A stretch of DNA of 48,664 nt from Marinobacter sp. F3R08 (GCF_018860425.1 NZ_JAHKPI010000023.1:1-48664), one strand, 5' to 3'. Shown: positions 12,977 to 22,932, counted from the first letter of the stretch. The notes: generated by a model not told the origin, from the sequence alone. Numbers and translations: made by a program.

Positions 12977-14962
12977 ATGAATTATTTCCTGACCGGTGGC
13001 ACCGGATTTATTGGCCGTTTCCTCGTAGAAAAGCTTCTCGCGCGCGGTGGTACCGTGCACGTGCTGGTGCGCGAACAATCCCGGGGCAAGCTGGATGAGC
13101 TGCGAGAGCGCTGGGGTGCGGATGACACCCAGGTGAAGGCCGTCATAGGCGACCTGACAAGCAAGAACCTGGGTATCGATGCCAAAACAATGAAATCGCT
13201 GAAGGGAAAAGTCGACCACTTCTTCCACCTGGCTGCTGTGTATGACATGGGCGCCGATGAAGACGCTCAGCAGGTGACCAACATTGAAGGAACGCGGGCC
13301 GCGTTAAATGCCGCTGAGGCCATGGGCGCCAAACACTTCCATCATGTTTCTTCCATTGCGGCTGCGGGCCTGTTCAAGGGCATTTTCCGAGAAGACATGT
13401 TTGAGGAAGCTGAGAAGCTGGATCATCCCTATCTGCGCACCAAGCACGAGTCCGAAAAGGTGGTGCGCGAGGAATGCAGCGTTCCCTTCCGTATTTATCG
13501 ACCGGGTATGGTGATTGGCCATTCCGCCACCGGTGAGATGGATAAGGTGGATGGCCCTTACTATTTCTTCAAGATGATCCAGAAGATTCGTAATGCGCTG
13601 CCCCAGTGGGTGCCGACCATTGGTGTTGAGGGCGGGCGCCTGAATATTGTGCCGGTGGATTTCGTGGTCAACGCCATGGATCATATCGCTCATCTTGAGG
13701 GTGAAGATGGCAAGTGTTTCCACCTGGTGGATTCGGAACCCTACAAGGTAGGCGAAATTCTCAATATTTTCAGCGAGGCGGGCCACGCTCCTCTGATGGG
13801 CATGCGGATTGATTCCCGTATGTTCGGATTTATTCCGCCGTTCATCCGTCAAAGCCTGAAGAACCTTCCGCCGGTGAAGCGGCTGACCTCGGCCATTCTG
13901 GATGACATGGGCATTCCGCCTTCCGTGATGTCGTTCATCAACTATCCGACCCGGTTCGATGCCCGCGAAACTGAGCGTGTCCTGAAAGATACCGGCATCG
14001 AGGTGCCTCGCCTGCCGGATTACGCACCGGTGATCTGGGACTACTGGGAGCGAAATCTGGATCCCGATCTGTTCAAGGATCGCACACTCAGAGGTACGGT
14101 CGAAGGTCGGGTCTGTGTTGTTACCGGTGCCACGTCGGGTATTGGTCTTGCGACGGCACAGAAGCTGGCTGACGCCGGCGCCATTCTGGTAATCGGTGCC
14201 CGTAAGCTGGAACGCTTGAAAGAGGTTACGAGAGAGCTGGAGTCCCGGGGCGCCAGAGTGCATGCATACCCCTGCGATTTCTCGGATATGGATGCCTGCG
14301 ATGAATTCGTGAAAACGGTTCTGGATAACCACGGCCAGGTGGATGTGCTGGTCAACAACGCCGGCCGCTCCATCCGGCGGTCGCTGGATCTGTCTTTCGA
14401 TCGCTTCCACGACTTCGAACGCACCATGCAGTTGAACTATTTTGGCTCTGTGCGACTGATCATGGGCTTTGCGCCGAAGATGCTGGAGAATCGTCGGGGC
14501 CACGTGGTGAACATTTCTTCCATTGGGGTGTTGACCAATGCGCCCAGATTCTCCGCCTATGTCGCATCCAAATCTGCACTGGATGCCTTCAGCCGCTGTG
14601 CCGCTGCGGAATGGTCAGATAGGAACGTAACCTTTACCACGATTAACATGCCGTTGGTGAAAACTCCGATGATCGCGCCGACCAAGATTTACGATTCGGT
14701 GCCCACGCTGACGCCGGATGAGGCGGCTGGAATGGTTGCTGATGCTATTGTTTATCGTCCAAAGCGTATTGCGACCCGGCTTGGTATCTTTGCCCAGGTG
14801 CTGCATGCTCTCGCGCCGAAGATGGGTGAGATTGTTATGAATACCGGCTACCGGATGTTCCCGGACTCTCCGGCAGCCGCCGGCAGCCGGTCTGGTGAGA
14901 AACCGAAAGTCTCCACCGAACAGGTGGCATTTGCCGCGATTATGCGAGGTATCTACTGGTAA
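12977..14962 (+). CDS. Fatty acyl-CoA reductase (two-domain, alcohol-forming; wax ester synthesis)
   Basis: A 661-residue protein with two short-chain-dehydrogenase-type domains. The N-terminal NAD(P)-binding domain has GGTGFIGR (residues 7-14) and the Tyr152-x3-Lys156 pair. The C-terminal SDR domain has TGATSGIG (about 383-390) and Tyr528-x3-Lys532. The layout and nearly all of the sequence match, from memory, the Marinobacter enzyme that reduces acyl-CoA (and acyl-ACP) through the aldehyde to the fatty alcohol used for wax esters. ATG 12977 has GGTGGAAG upstream and gives the known family length. The ATG at 12935 adds 14 unrelated residues. It is a single gene with its own control region and a strong terminator. 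Confidence 0.95.
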   Translation: MNYFLTGGTGFIGRFLVEKLLARGGTVHVLVREQSRGKLDELRERWGADDTQVKAVIGDLTSKNLGIDAKTMKSLKGKVDHFFHLAAVYDMGADEDAQQVTNIEGTRAALNAAEAMGAKHFHHVSSIAAAGLFKGIFREDMFEEAEKLDHPYLRTKHESEKVVREECSVPFRIYRPGMVIGHSATGEMDKVDGPYYFFKMIQKIRNALPQWVPTIGVEGGRLNIVPVDFVVNAMDHIAHLEGEDGKCFHLVDSEPYKVGEILNIFSEAGHAPLMGMRIDSRMFGFIPPFIRQSLKNLPPVKRLTSAILDDMGIPPSVMSFINYPTRFDARETERVLKDTGIEVPRLPDYAPVIWDYWERNLDPDLFKDRTLRGTVEGRVCVVTGATSGIGLATAQKLADAGAILVIGARKLERLKEVTRELESRGARVHAYPCDFSDMDACDEFVKTVLDNHGQVDVLVNNAGRSIRRSLDLSFDRFHDFERTMQLNYFGSVRLIMGFAPKMLENRRGHVVNISSIGVLTNAPRFSAYVASKSALDAFSRCAAAEWSDRNVTFTTINMPLVKTPMIAPTKIYDSVPTLTPDEAAGMVADAIVYRPKRIATRLGIFAQVLHALAPKMGEIVMNTGYRMFPDSPAAAGSRSGEKPKVSTEQVAFAAIMRGIYW

Positions 14963-14986
14963 ACACTGAGAACTGAAGCAAAAAAA

Positions 14987-15007
14987 CCCGCCTTGGCGGG
15001 TTTTTTT
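14987..15007 (+). terminator. Intrinsic terminator, likely bidirectional
   Basis: CCCGCC-TT-GGCGGG followed by seven T residues, and preceded by a run of A residues. It terminates the acyl-CoA reductase mRNA and, on the other strand, rnt, whose stop is at 15010. Confidence 0.93.
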
Positions 15008-15009
15008 GT

Positions 15010-15666
15010 TTATTCGGTGTCTTCGGGAATGATTGGTGGCGGAAATCCGCCCAGTTCCTTCCACCTATTCACAATGCCGCAGAACAGATCTGCAGTTTTC
15101 TCCGCATCATAGGCTGCCGAGTGAGCTTCCTTGTTGCTGAAGGGAATACCGGCAAGTTTGCAGGCCTGGGCCAGTACGGTGTGGCCATAGGCCAGACCGG
15201 CAAGCGTGGCGGTATCGAAGGTGGAGAAAGGGTGAAAGGGATTGCGCCGGATATCCGCCCTTAGTGCGGCTGCGAAGATAAAGTTGTGGTCGAAGGTGGC
15301 GTTATGGCCAACCAGAACGGCGCGTTTGCAGTCGTGGGTTTTTACAGCCTTGCGGATTGGACTGAAAATCTCGCTCAGACCTTCTCGCTCGGGTACCGCC
15401 TCCCTTTCCGGATTCCATGGGTCAATGCCGGTGAAATCCAGGGCGGATTGCTCGAGATTGGCGCCTTCGAAGGGATCAATCTGTTGCACGTGGGTTTCTG
15501 TTCGCCGCAACCAGCCATCATCGTCCATGGTCAGGATGACGGCTGCCACTTCCAGAAGGGCGTCCCGTTCGGGGTTGAATCCAGCGGTTTCCACGTCGAC
15601 AACGACAGGTAGAAAGCCACGGAAGCGGCGGGACATGGGATGCGGTGGTTTGTTTTCGTCAGTCAC
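15010..15666 (-). CDS. rnt: Ribonuclease T
   Basis: A 218-residue DEDD-family 3'-5' exonuclease that trims tRNA and other stable RNA ends. Exo motif I is [23 protein letters not shown] (Asp24, Glu26). Later motifs are [13 protein letters not shown] with catalytic Asp and [14 protein letters not shown], whose His-x4-Asp gives the DEDDh pattern. Length matches RNase T (about 215-225). It lies 44 bp downstream of pyrC and on the same strand, the order also seen in Pseudomonas (motY, pyrC, rnt), so cotranscription with pyrC is likely. Confidence 0.93.
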   Translation of the reverse strand: MTDENKPPHPMSRRFRGFLPVVVDVETAGFNPERDALLEVAAVILTMDDDGWLRRTETHVQQIDPFEGANLEQSALDFTGIDPWNPEREAVPEREGLSEIFSPIRKAVKTHDCKRAVLVGHNATFDHNFIFAAALRADIRRNPFHPFSTFDTATLAGLAYGHTVLAQACKLAGIPFSNKEAHSAAYDAEKTADLFCGIVNRWKELGGFPPPIIPEDTE

Positions 15667-15710
15667 TCAAGCTCCGGTCTTGGCCGTATGTGAGAAAGAA
15701 TCAGTCAGGT

Positions 15711-16742
15711 TTACGCTAAACGCCAGTTAACGGTTTCACCAGCCTTGAGGGGCACGATGGTTCCGTCAGCCAACGGTAGCTCCGCCGGCATGGTCCAGGG
15801 CTCCCGAACCAGGGTGATGGTATCGGTATTCCGTGGCCGGCCATAGAAATCTGATCCGTTGAAACTTGCGAATGCTTCGAGCTTGTCCAGAATGCCCAGC
15901 TCTTCGAAGACGTCCGCATAGAGGCCGATGGCGCCATAGGCCGAATAACAGCCGGCACAACCACAGGAGGCTTCTTTGCGATCCTTTGCGTGCGGGGCAG
16001 AATCGGTGCCCAGGAAAAAACGTTTGTCGCCGCTGACTACCGCATCCCTTAATGCCTGTTGATGACGGTTACGCTTCAGGATAGGCAGGCAATAAAGGTG
16101 TGGGCGAATGCCACCGACCAGCATATGGTTGCGATTATACATCAGGTGCTGGGGGGTCAGTGTTGCCCCCAGATTGCCTCCGGTGTGTTGGCGCACAAAC
16201 TCTGCAGAATCGGCTGTGGTGATATGTTCCAGTACAACTTTGAGATTCGGGAAGGCCTCAAGGGTGGGGGCCAGGACCCGCTCAAGGAACACCTTTTCCC
16301 GATCGAAAATGTCGATGTCGGCATCCGTTACTTCACCGTGGACCAACAGCAGCATGTCGCAATCCGCCATGGCCTCCAGAACCGGATAGATATTGCGGAG
16401 ATCTTTTACGCCGGAGTCGGAGTTGGTCGTTGCACCTGCCGGGTATAGCTTGGCAGCCACAACCCCGGCGGATTTCGCTTCCCGGATAGTTTCCGGTGTC
16501 ATGCTTTCGGTCAGGTACAGGGTCATTAATGGCTCGAAAGCGGTGCCGTTGGCAGCCGTGAGAATTCGTTCCCGATAAGCCTCTGCATCAGACGCCGTTG
16601 TCACCGGTGGTACCAGGTTGGGCATGATGATGGCGCGACCAAAGCAGGCTGCCGTGGCCGGGACCACGTCCGAGAGTATGTCACCATCCCGTACATGAAG
16701 GTGCCAGTCGTCGGGGCGGGTAAGAGTCAGTTTTTCTGTCAT
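15711..16742 (-). CDS. pyrC: Dihydroorotase (class II)
   Basis: A 343-residue amidohydrolase of pyrimidine synthesis, converting carbamoyl-aspartate to dihydroorotate. Motifs: [10 protein letters not shown] (zinc-binding HxH) near residue 12, [17 protein letters not shown] (carboxylated lysine) near 95-110, LLVHGEVTD near 135, LEHITT near 170 and [10 protein letters not shown] near 245. Length and motifs fit the E. coli-type homodimer. The ATG at 16742 is chosen; the in-frame TTG at 16760 is possible. It is divergent from motY across about 176 bp and upstream of rnt. Confidence 0.93.
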   Translation of the reverse strand: MTEKLTLTRPDDWHLHVRDGDILSDVVPATAACFGRAIIMPNLVPPVTTASDAEAYRERILTAANGTAFEPLMTLYLTESMTPETIREAKSAGVVAAKLYPAGATTNSDSGVKDLRNIYPVLEAMADCDMLLLVHGEVTDADIDIFDREKVFLERVLAPTLEAFPNLKVVLEHITTADSAEFVRQHTGGNLGATLTPQHLMYNRNHMLVGGIRPHLYCLPILKRNRHQQALRDAVVSGDKRFFLGTDSAPHAKDRKEASCGCAGCYSAYGAIGLYADVFEELGILDKLEAFASFNGSDFYGRPRNTDTITLVREPWTMPAELPLADGTIVPLKAGETVNWRLA

Positions 16743-16918
16743 ATGAGCAGTTGTCCGCAATACCTATGGCGAGGCGAGCTTTGGATAACTAGAGGGTCGC
16801 GCCCCGAAAATTTCGGCGAATTATACCAGAAGGTGCCGTTAATTGTTTCCGCTTGCTGGCTAAAGAAACACGGACCAGGGCCGTTAAGCGGTGAGAACCT
16901 GTTAATTACCGGATACCA

Positions 16919-17848
16919 ATGGCAAGCACTATGGGATTGCACCCTGGAAAACTCCTGAAAACAGTTCTGGCTGCCAGTCTTCTTGTCGTGCTTTTGCCGG
17001 CAGTCGCACAGCCAGCCAGCTATGGCGCCGGAATCGAAAACAGCCAATGGTATCTTGCTGAGTCAGTCTTCGAGTGCCGTCTGGTGCACGAGGTTCCCGG
17101 CTACGGGCGGGCGGTGTTCAATCATCGCGCAGGTGAAAGCCTCAGTTTTTTCCTGGAGTCCGAGTCTGCACCGATGCGACCTGGACGGGGATATCTCGTT
17201 GTGGAAGCGCCCACCTGGCGTCCGGGTGTTGCGCCAAAATCCATGGGTACGGTCAACGTTTCAGATGATCGCCGCCAGGTCTTTCTTGATACACGTCAGG
17301 CGATTGTTGTTGCCCACGGATTGCTGGATGGTATGCGCCCGACGGTCACCAGGGAATCCTGGTTTGATGGCCGACCGGTGCGGGTACAGGTCTCGAATAT
17401 TAATTTTGCACCCGAGTATCAGCGTTATCAGCGTTGCACTTCGAACCTTCTACCGGTCAACTTTGATCAGATCCAGCGCTCGCGGGTGCCGTTTGCGAGT
17501 GGCAGCACGCAACTGTCAGACGCCGATCGTCAGTTGCTGGAAAATATCGTGGCTTATTTGAACGCAGATTCCACGGTTGAGAGGATTTTCGTGGATGGTC
17601 ACAGCGACAGCATTGGCAGTCGAATCGATAACCGGGCGCTGTCGGAAGACCGTGCCAATGTGGTGGCGGACTACCTGAAGGCGCTCGGGGTCGATGAAGA
17701 CATGATTACGGTTCGGGCCCACGGTGATCAGTACCCGGTATCCAATAGACCTGCAGATAACCGTCGAACCAATATCCGGCTGCAAAGGGCCGGTGATCGT
17801 CCGGAACTTCAGCAAGCTAACGGTTACGGGGGCGACTCTCGGGGCTGA
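16919..17848 (+). CDS. motY: Flagellar stator-associated protein MotY
   Basis: A 309-residue exported protein with a Sec signal peptide (LLKTVLAASLLVVLLPAVAQPA). The N-terminal MotY domain holds ENSQWYLAESVFECRLVHEVPGYGRAVF and the C-terminus (about residues 185-290) is an OmpA-like peptidoglycan-binding domain (FVDGHSDSIGSRIDNRALSEDRANVVADYL, then NRPADNRRTNIRL). MotY forms the T ring that holds the stator at the basal body in Pseudomonas and Vibrio. It starts at ATG 16919; ATG 16931 is also possible. The gene order with pyrC and rnt supports the call. It ends 5 bp from the convergent deacetylase gene. Confidence 0.9.
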   Translation: MASTMGLHPGKLLKTVLAASLLVVLLPAVAQPASYGAGIENSQWYLAESVFECRLVHEVPGYGRAVFNHRAGESLSFFLESESAPMRPGRGYLVVEAPTWRPGVAPKSMGTVNVSDDRRQVFLDTRQAIVVAHGLLDGMRPTVTRESWFDGRPVRVQVSNINFAPEYQRYQRCTSNLLPVNFDQIQRSRVPFASGSTQLSDADRQLLENIVAYLNADSTVERIFVDGHSDSIGSRIDNRALSEDRANVVADYLKALGVDEDMITVRAHGDQYPVSNRPADNRRTNIRLQRAGDRPELQQANGYGGDSRG

Positions 17849-17853
17849 TTTCG

Positions 17854-18780
17854 TCAGTAAACCGAGTTCAGTACTTCGAGGTGGGCATTGACGCTTTCTG
17901 CCAGGGCCTTCAGATGGTAACCACCTTCCAGCGTTGAAATGATGCGATCATTGCTGTGCTCGTGTGCGACGTCCACGATCATTTCAGTCAGCCAGCGGTA
18001 ATCCTCGGTATCAAGGTTCAGTTCCGCCATTGGATCCAGCCTGTGAGCGTCGAAACCGGCAGAAATCAGGATCAATTGTGGTTTGAAATCGTTAAGCCGC
18101 TGAAGCCAGCCTTCCTTCACCTGTTGCCGATACTCTTCAGCGGAGCAGTTGGCCTCAATTGGAATGTTCACGATATTGTCGGCCTGTCGGTGAACGTGGG
18201 AATGTGGATAGAAGGGATGCTGAAAGCTGGAGCACATCAGGATGCGCTCGTCACCACCGACAATGTCGACCGTACCGTTTCCCTGATGCACGTCGAAATC
18301 GACAATCGCCACCCGTTCCAGGTGATGAAAGCTCAGGGCGCGCATCGCCGCCAGGGCAATGTTGTTGTAAAAGCAGAACCCCATGGATTTCGCTCGCTCG
18401 GCATGATGACCGGGCGGCCGGGCGCAAACAAATGCATTGGTAACCTGGCTGCTCATAACCATATCCACCGCCTGCACATTGGCGCCGGCGGCCAGGCGTG
18501 CAGCCCTCAGGGTATCTGGCATCATGGCTGTGTCCGGGTCGGTGAACACGCGACCCCGGGTAGGCTGCATCAGGTCGAGTTGATGCAGATAGGTTTCAGG
18601 GTGCACTAACAGTAGCTGATCGCGGGTGATTTCCTCCGGCCGAACCCAGTCGAGTTTCTGATCCAGTCCGGTATCAGCCAGGTAGCTTTTGATGGCTGCC
18701 AGTCGCTCGGGACTTTCTGGATGCTCCGGCCCCATGTTGTGTTTCATGAAATCATCGTGGGAAAAGAATGCCGTAGTCAT
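17854..18780 (-). CDS. Histone deacetylase-family hydrolase (class II / acetylpolyamine amidohydrolase type)
   Basis: A 308-residue zinc hydrolase. Catalytic features are in place: CARPPGHHAE with His125 and His126, DFDVHQGNGT with Asp163 and His165 as metal ligands, SAGFDAHRLDP with Asp244 as the third ligand, and the EGGY loop with Tyr288. Family members remove acetyl groups from lysines of proteins or from polyamines and similar small substrates. The next gene, divergent, is a Pat-type protein acetyltransferase, which suggests the two act on the same kind of substrate. Whether it deacetylates proteins is inferred. Confidence 0.88.
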   Translation of the reverse strand: MTTAFFSHDDFMKHNMGPEHPESPERLAAIKSYLADTGLDQKLDWVRPEEITRDQLLLVHPETYLHQLDLMQPTRGRVFTDPDTAMMPDTLRAARLAAGANVQAVDMVMSSQVTNAFVCARPPGHHAERAKSMGFCFYNNIALAAMRALSFHHLERVAIVDFDVHQGNGTVDIVGGDERILMCSSFQHPFYPHSHVHRQADNIVNIPIEANCSAEEYRQQVKEGWLQRLNDFKPQLILISAGFDAHRLDPMAELNLDTEDYRWLTEMIVDVAHEHSNDRIISTLEGGYHLKALAESVNAHLEVLNSVY

Positions 18781-18989
18781 ACGTCTCTGACTGCCTTCCT
18801 TATGCTTATATTTTCGTCAAGCTTATCAGGGAAAACTGCACGATGCCGTGTTTCTTTGGTCTTATAGGGCCGTTAGTCGTTTCACATCGGCGGATCAACG
18901 CCTAAGATAGGAGTTGCATTCATAACTAACCTGTTTTATTGCATTTATTTTCCCAATGGCCTGCCGGCCAGACACAAAGGAGAGTCAGC

Positions 18990-21734
18990 TTGAGCACCCG
19001 GTATCTGGAGAGCCTTTTCAATCCCGCATCCATTGCGGTGATCGGTGCGTCGGAGCGGGCAGACAACCTTGGCGGTATGGTATTGCGGAACCTGATGGGG
19101 GGTGGTTATCCGGGACGGTTGCTGGTCGTCAACCAGAACGATTATGACAACGTGCACGGAGTTCCCTGCGTCAAGAAAGTCTCAAAAATGGAGTTTTCCC
19201 CGGATCTTGCCATTATCTGTACGCCACCCGATACGGTGGCCAAGACGATCAAGCGGCTGGGGGAAGCCGGGGTACGCACAGCCATCGTTATGACAGGGGG
19301 TATGTCCCGTACCCACAGTAAAACCGGTCAGCCTCTGATGTACTCCGTGCGTGAGGCGGCGCGGGAAACGGGCATCCGGGTGCTCGGCCCCAACACGATT
19401 GGTCTGATGGTTCCGGCTCGCAGTCTGAATGCTACCTACGCGCATATGGGCGCGATCCCGGGCCGGGTTGCCTTTGTTGGTCAGTCCGGCACTATCGCCA
19501 GTTCGGTCATTGACTGGGCGTTCGCCAGGGGAGTGGGGTTCTCCTACTTTCTGACCCTGGGTGATGGTATGGATATCGATCACGATGACCTGATCGACTA
19601 CCTGGCGCAGGACAGCCAGACCCGTGCGATTCTCCTCCATATCGAGAATATTCCCAATGCCCGACGTTTCATGTCGGCCGTCCGGGTGGCGTCTCGCACC
19701 AAACCGGTGATTGCCGTTAAATCCGGTCGGGTCCCGGAATCAGAATGGTTTCTCCACGACCTGCCCGACGGTCTGAACCGTAGTGATCCAATATATGATG
19801 CCATGCTGCAGCGGGCCGGTGTGCTCCGGGTAGACGGTCTTGGCCAGATGTTTGATGCGCTGGAGACGTTGACCCGAATGCGTCCTTTGCGCCGTGAAAG
19901 TCTGGCGATCATGGCGAACGGCGTTGGCCCGGGGGTACTGGCGGTGGATCGCCTTGCGGACCTGGGCGGAGAGTTGGCGGAGTTGTCGGATTCCAGTATC
20001 GAGGCTCTGGCCGAGCTTCTGCCGCCTTACTGGACTCGCAGGAACCCGATTGATCTTAACTATGATGCGTCTCCGGAGTTGTACGGTAAGGCCATCAAGA
20101 TTCTGGCCAGGGATCCTGAAGTAGCCAATGTGCTGGTGATGTATGCGCCGAGTCTGACAGAGGACAGTCTGCAGATTGCAGACGCCGTGGTACAGGCTTC
20201 TAAGGGGACTCGCCTGAATGTGTTCACCTGCTGGCTTGGTCAGAGTACGGTCATGGATGCCCGGGAAGAATTCTACCGCGCCGGATTGCCATCGTTTTTC
20301 AATCCGGAAAAGGCGGTGATGGCGTTCATGCAGCATGTTCGTCATCAAAGAGTGCAGCGATTGCTGACGGAAACGCCGGAATCCTTTACAGATCACTTTG
20401 CCGACCGCACGCACACTCGCCGGGTGGTCATGAAGTCATTGCGCTCAGGGCGTTATCATTTATCCAATCGCGAAGCGCGTGAGTTGCTTCAGGATTACGG
20501 TATTAACACGATTGATACCATGTACTGTGACGACCTCGAGGAAGTGTTGGAAGTCTTCGCGGTGGAAAGACGCCCCATCGACATCACCATCATCCACGAA
20601 AAAGCCTGCCATCCTTTTCTGAACTTGAGTCCTACCCAGCGTCGATACAAAGGTACTGTGCAGAAGCTCAACAGCGAGGCGGCAATCATGGATTCCTGTC
20701 GCTACCTTATGGATGAATACCAGAACCACTTTCCGGGCAGCGGATTTCTCGGGTTTGCGGTTCAGCGTTCATACCAGCACGTGGGAGGTATTGAGTTCAG
20801 CGTAGGAATTACCCGTGACCCATTATTTGGTCCTCTGGTGGTGTGTGGCGCTGCCGGCGCCCAGATTAATGTTATGACCGACCGACAGATTGCTCTGCCT
20901 CCCCTGAACATGGTGCTGGCTCGGGAGCTTCTTCGTCGTACCTACATGTATAAATTGTTGAAAGAACACAGTCTGAAGCCGGAGGAGGATATTCGGGCGG
21001 TGTCTGAAACCCTTGTTACGCTTTCCCAGATCGTAATCGATATTCCTGAAATTCAGGGGCTGGAAATCGCGCCCTTGCTGTTCAACGAACAGGGGGCTGT
21101 GGCCGTCAATATCGCGATCAATCTGGCCGACAAGCCGGGCCGGCCGATCATTCAGCCGTATCCACGGGAACTGGAGGAATGGATTGTACTGCCGGCATCC
21201 GGGCGCAGGGTCATCATCCGCCCTGTGTTGGCTGAGGATGAGCCTGCACATCGGGTCTTTCACGAGCTGCAGTCACCGGAATCCATTCGCTACCGGTTCT
21301 TCCAGTACCGCAAGCATTTTTCCAGAGAAGATGTGGCCCAGATGGTGCAGATTGATTATGACCGGGAAATGGTCTTTATCGCCAATGCCCCCAGGGAAGA
21401 TGGCGAGGGCGAGGAAACTCTGGGAACCGTGCGTACCTGGACGGACGCAGACAATCTGCAGTGTGAGTTTGCGGTGATGGTGCACGATAAGATGAAGGGA
21501 GAAGGCCTTGGTGTTGCCCTGATGCAGAAAATGATCGATTACTGCCGGGCCCGGGGCACCATGGAAATGGTCGGCAATGTGCTGCCGGATAATCGCCCGA
21601 TGCTGCAGTTGGCGGAGCATATGGGCTTTGAAATCAAATTCAACACCGAAGAAGAGGTGATGGATCTGCGACTGGTTCTTAATGAACCGGAGAAAGACTG
21701 GCAGAGAGAGCGATTGGGGAAAAGCGCTCATTGA
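18990..21734 (+). CDS. Pat-type protein acetyltransferase (acyl-CoA synthetase-like plus GNAT)
   Basis: A 914-residue fusion. The N-terminal part resembles NDP-forming acyl-CoA synthetases: CoA-binding domain (SIAVIGASERADNLGGMVLRNLMGGGYPG, about 10-140), flavodoxin-like succinyl-CoA ligase parts (to about 470) and an ATP-grasp-like part (about 480-715). The C-terminal GNAT domain spans about 735-890 (VIIRPVLAEDEP...GLGVALMQKMIDYCRARG). Such enzymes acetylate lysines, for example in acetyl-CoA synthetase, using acetyl-CoA, and sense cell metabolism through the synthetase-like half. The start is TTG 18990 with AAAGGAGA at 6 nt. The longer frame from 18939 lacks such a site. It is divergent from the deacetylase gene (209-bp spacer). 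Confidence 0.9.
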   Translation: MSTRYLESLFNPASIAVIGASERADNLGGMVLRNLMGGGYPGRLLVVNQNDYDNVHGVPCVKKVSKMEFSPDLAIICTPPDTVAKTIKRLGEAGVRTAIVMTGGMSRTHSKTGQPLMYSVREAARETGIRVLGPNTIGLMVPARSLNATYAHMGAIPGRVAFVGQSGTIASSVIDWAFARGVGFSYFLTLGDGMDIDHDDLIDYLAQDSQTRAILLHIENIPNARRFMSAVRVASRTKPVIAVKSGRVPESEWFLHDLPDGLNRSDPIYDAMLQRAGVLRVDGLGQMFDALETLTRMRPLRRESLAIMANGVGPGVLAVDRLADLGGELAELSDSSIEALAELLPPYWTRRNPIDLNYDASPELYGKAIKILARDPEVANVLVMYAPSLTEDSLQIADAVVQASKGTRLNVFTCWLGQSTVMDAREEFYRAGLPSFFNPEKAVMAFMQHVRHQRVQRLLTETPESFTDHFADRTHTRRVVMKSLRSGRYHLSNREARELLQDYGINTIDTMYCDDLEEVLEVFAVERRPIDITIIHEKACHPFLNLSPTQRRYKGTVQKLNSEAAIMDSCRYLMDEYQNHFPGSGFLGFAVQRSYQHVGGIEFSVGITRDPLFGPLVVCGAAGAQINVMTDRQIALPPLNMVLARELLRRTYMYKLLKEHSLKPEEDIRAVSETLVTLSQIVIDIPEIQGLEIAPLLFNEQGAVAVNIAINLADKPGRPIIQPYPRELEEWIVLPASGRRVIIRPVLAEDEPAHRVFHELQSPESIRYRFFQYRKHFSREDVAQMVQIDYDREMVFIANAPREDGEGEETLGTVRTWTDADNLQCEFAVMVHDKMKGEGLGVALMQKMIDYCRARGTMEMVGNVLPDNRPMLQLAEHMGFEIKFNTEEEVMDLRLVLNEPEKDWQRERLGKSAH

Positions 21735-21738
21735 GAAC

Positions 21739-21777
21739 CCCTGAAGCCAGATGAGAGGTTCATCTGGCTTCAGGGGA
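21739..21777. terminator. Perfect 17-bp hairpin between convergent genes
   Basis: CCCCTGAAGCCAGATGA pairs perfectly with TCATCTGGCTTCAGGGG around a 5-nt loop, starting 5 bp after the pat stop codon and ending 8 bp before the rdgC stop. There is no T-run on either strand, so it is not a textbook terminator. It may stop transcription or protect the 3' ends of both mRNAs. Confidence 0.6.
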
Positions 21778-21785
21778 GAGTGGCT

Positions 21786-22712
21786 CTATTCTTCAACAAT
21801 GGCCGAGCGGTCTTCACCGCCGAGCGCTTCCAGAAGACCGGGAATCAGTCGGGACAGCTCCAGGGTCATCAGTGTGAAAGCGGCGTCAAATTTGGCAACA
21901 GCGTCGTCCACGTCAACATCGTCCAGCTGTTCCTGCAGTGTTTCGCCGAATTTCAGGCGGCGAATACCGAGTTCCTCATCTAGCACGAACGAGACATTGT
22001 CATCCCAGGTCAGGGACAGCTTGGTCACCTGCATGCCCGCATCCAGATGGTTGCGGATCTCGTCTGCCTTCAGATCGAGCCCCTTACAACGCACGACACC
22101 GCCATCCTCGGACGGATCCTTCAGCTCACACTCATTGCCCAGAACCACCTTGCCGGGCAGATCGATGGACTCATTCAGCCACCCTGTGAAGGTAAAGGCC
22201 GGAGCCTGTTCCACGGCCGGGGGACGCACGGGTAATGAGCCCAGGCTCTTGCGCAGGGTTGAAGCCAGGTCTTCGGCCTGTTTGGCAGAGCCGGCATCCA
22301 TTACCAGAACACCGTCCTGGAGCGCCAGGTAAGCGAAAGAACGACGATTCTTGGAAAAGGCTTGCGGCAGCATCTCCAGCATCACCTGTTCTTTGATTTC
22401 GTCTTTTTCCTTGCGCCGTACCTTGCGGCCCTGCTCGAATTCGATGGCTTCGGCTTTTTCTTCAACCGCTTCCTTAACAACCGGGCCGGGAAGGATTTTC
22501 TCTTCAGTGCGCAGCGCGACCAGGTGATAGCCGTTTGCACTGTGTACAAGCTGCTCCCCCCGCTTCCCTAATGGCGGCACCCAGCCCTGACGGCTGGTTT
22601 CCTGAGGCCCACAGGGCTTGAAAGCGTCGGCCTGAAGTTTTTCTTCCAGATCTTCGGCGGAGATATCAAACGGTTTGGTAAAACGGAATACGCGGGCGTT
22701 ACGAAACCACAT
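21786..22712 (-). CDS. rdgC: Recombination-associated protein RdgC
   Basis: A 308-residue protein that by family forms a ring around duplex DNA and tempers RecA activity. The start MWFRNARVFRFTKPFDISAEDLEEKLQADAFKPCGPQE is typical of RdgC, as is the segment GVLVMDAGSAKQAEDLASTLRKSLGSLPV near residue 140-170. Length fits (about 303 in E. coli). It is the last gene of a long leftward run and follows the DUF2788 gene after 19 bp. The start is ATG 22712. Confidence 0.92.
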   Translation of the reverse strand: MWFRNARVFRFTKPFDISAEDLEEKLQADAFKPCGPQETSRQGWVPPLGKRGEQLVHSANGYHLVALRTEEKILPGPVVKEAVEEKAEAIEFEQGRKVRRKEKDEIKEQVMLEMLPQAFSKNRRSFAYLALQDGVLVMDAGSAKQAEDLASTLRKSLGSLPVRPPAVEQAPAFTFTGWLNESIDLPGKVVLGNECELKDPSEDGGVVRCKGLDLKADEIRNHLDAGMQVTKLSLTWDDNVSFVLDEELGIRRLKFGETLQEQLDDVDVDDAVAKFDAAFTLMTLELSRLIPGLLEALGGEDRSAIVEE

Positions 22713-22731
22713 CAGGGCTGATCCTTGTCGT

Positions 22732-22932
22732 TCATAATTGCATGATCTCTACGAGTACGGTTTTAATAATAAAGCCCACAACGCCAGCCCCCAGGACAGT
22801 AAACAGGGCGATGGTGCCGAACCTGCCGGCCTGTGATTTTTTGGCCAGGTCCCAGACGATGAACCCCATCCAGACAATAAGGCCGGTCAGAAACACCAGC
22901 ATGGCGATCTGGGAAAACACTGCTTCGTTCAT
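22732..22932 (-). CDS. DUF2788 small membrane protein
   Basis: A 66-residue protein with two membrane segments (about residues 9-29, and 41-62 ending in IKTVLVEIMQL) separated by WDLAKKSQAGRFGT. The sequence fits the DUF2788 family, of unknown function. ATG 22932 has GGAGA at 6 nt, better than the in-frame ATG at 22950. It sits between yaaA and rdgC in the same direction. Confidence 0.75.
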   Translation of the reverse strand: MNEAVFSQIAMLVFLTGLIVWMGFIVWDLAKKSQAGRFGTIALFTVLGAGVVGFIIKTVLVEIMQL

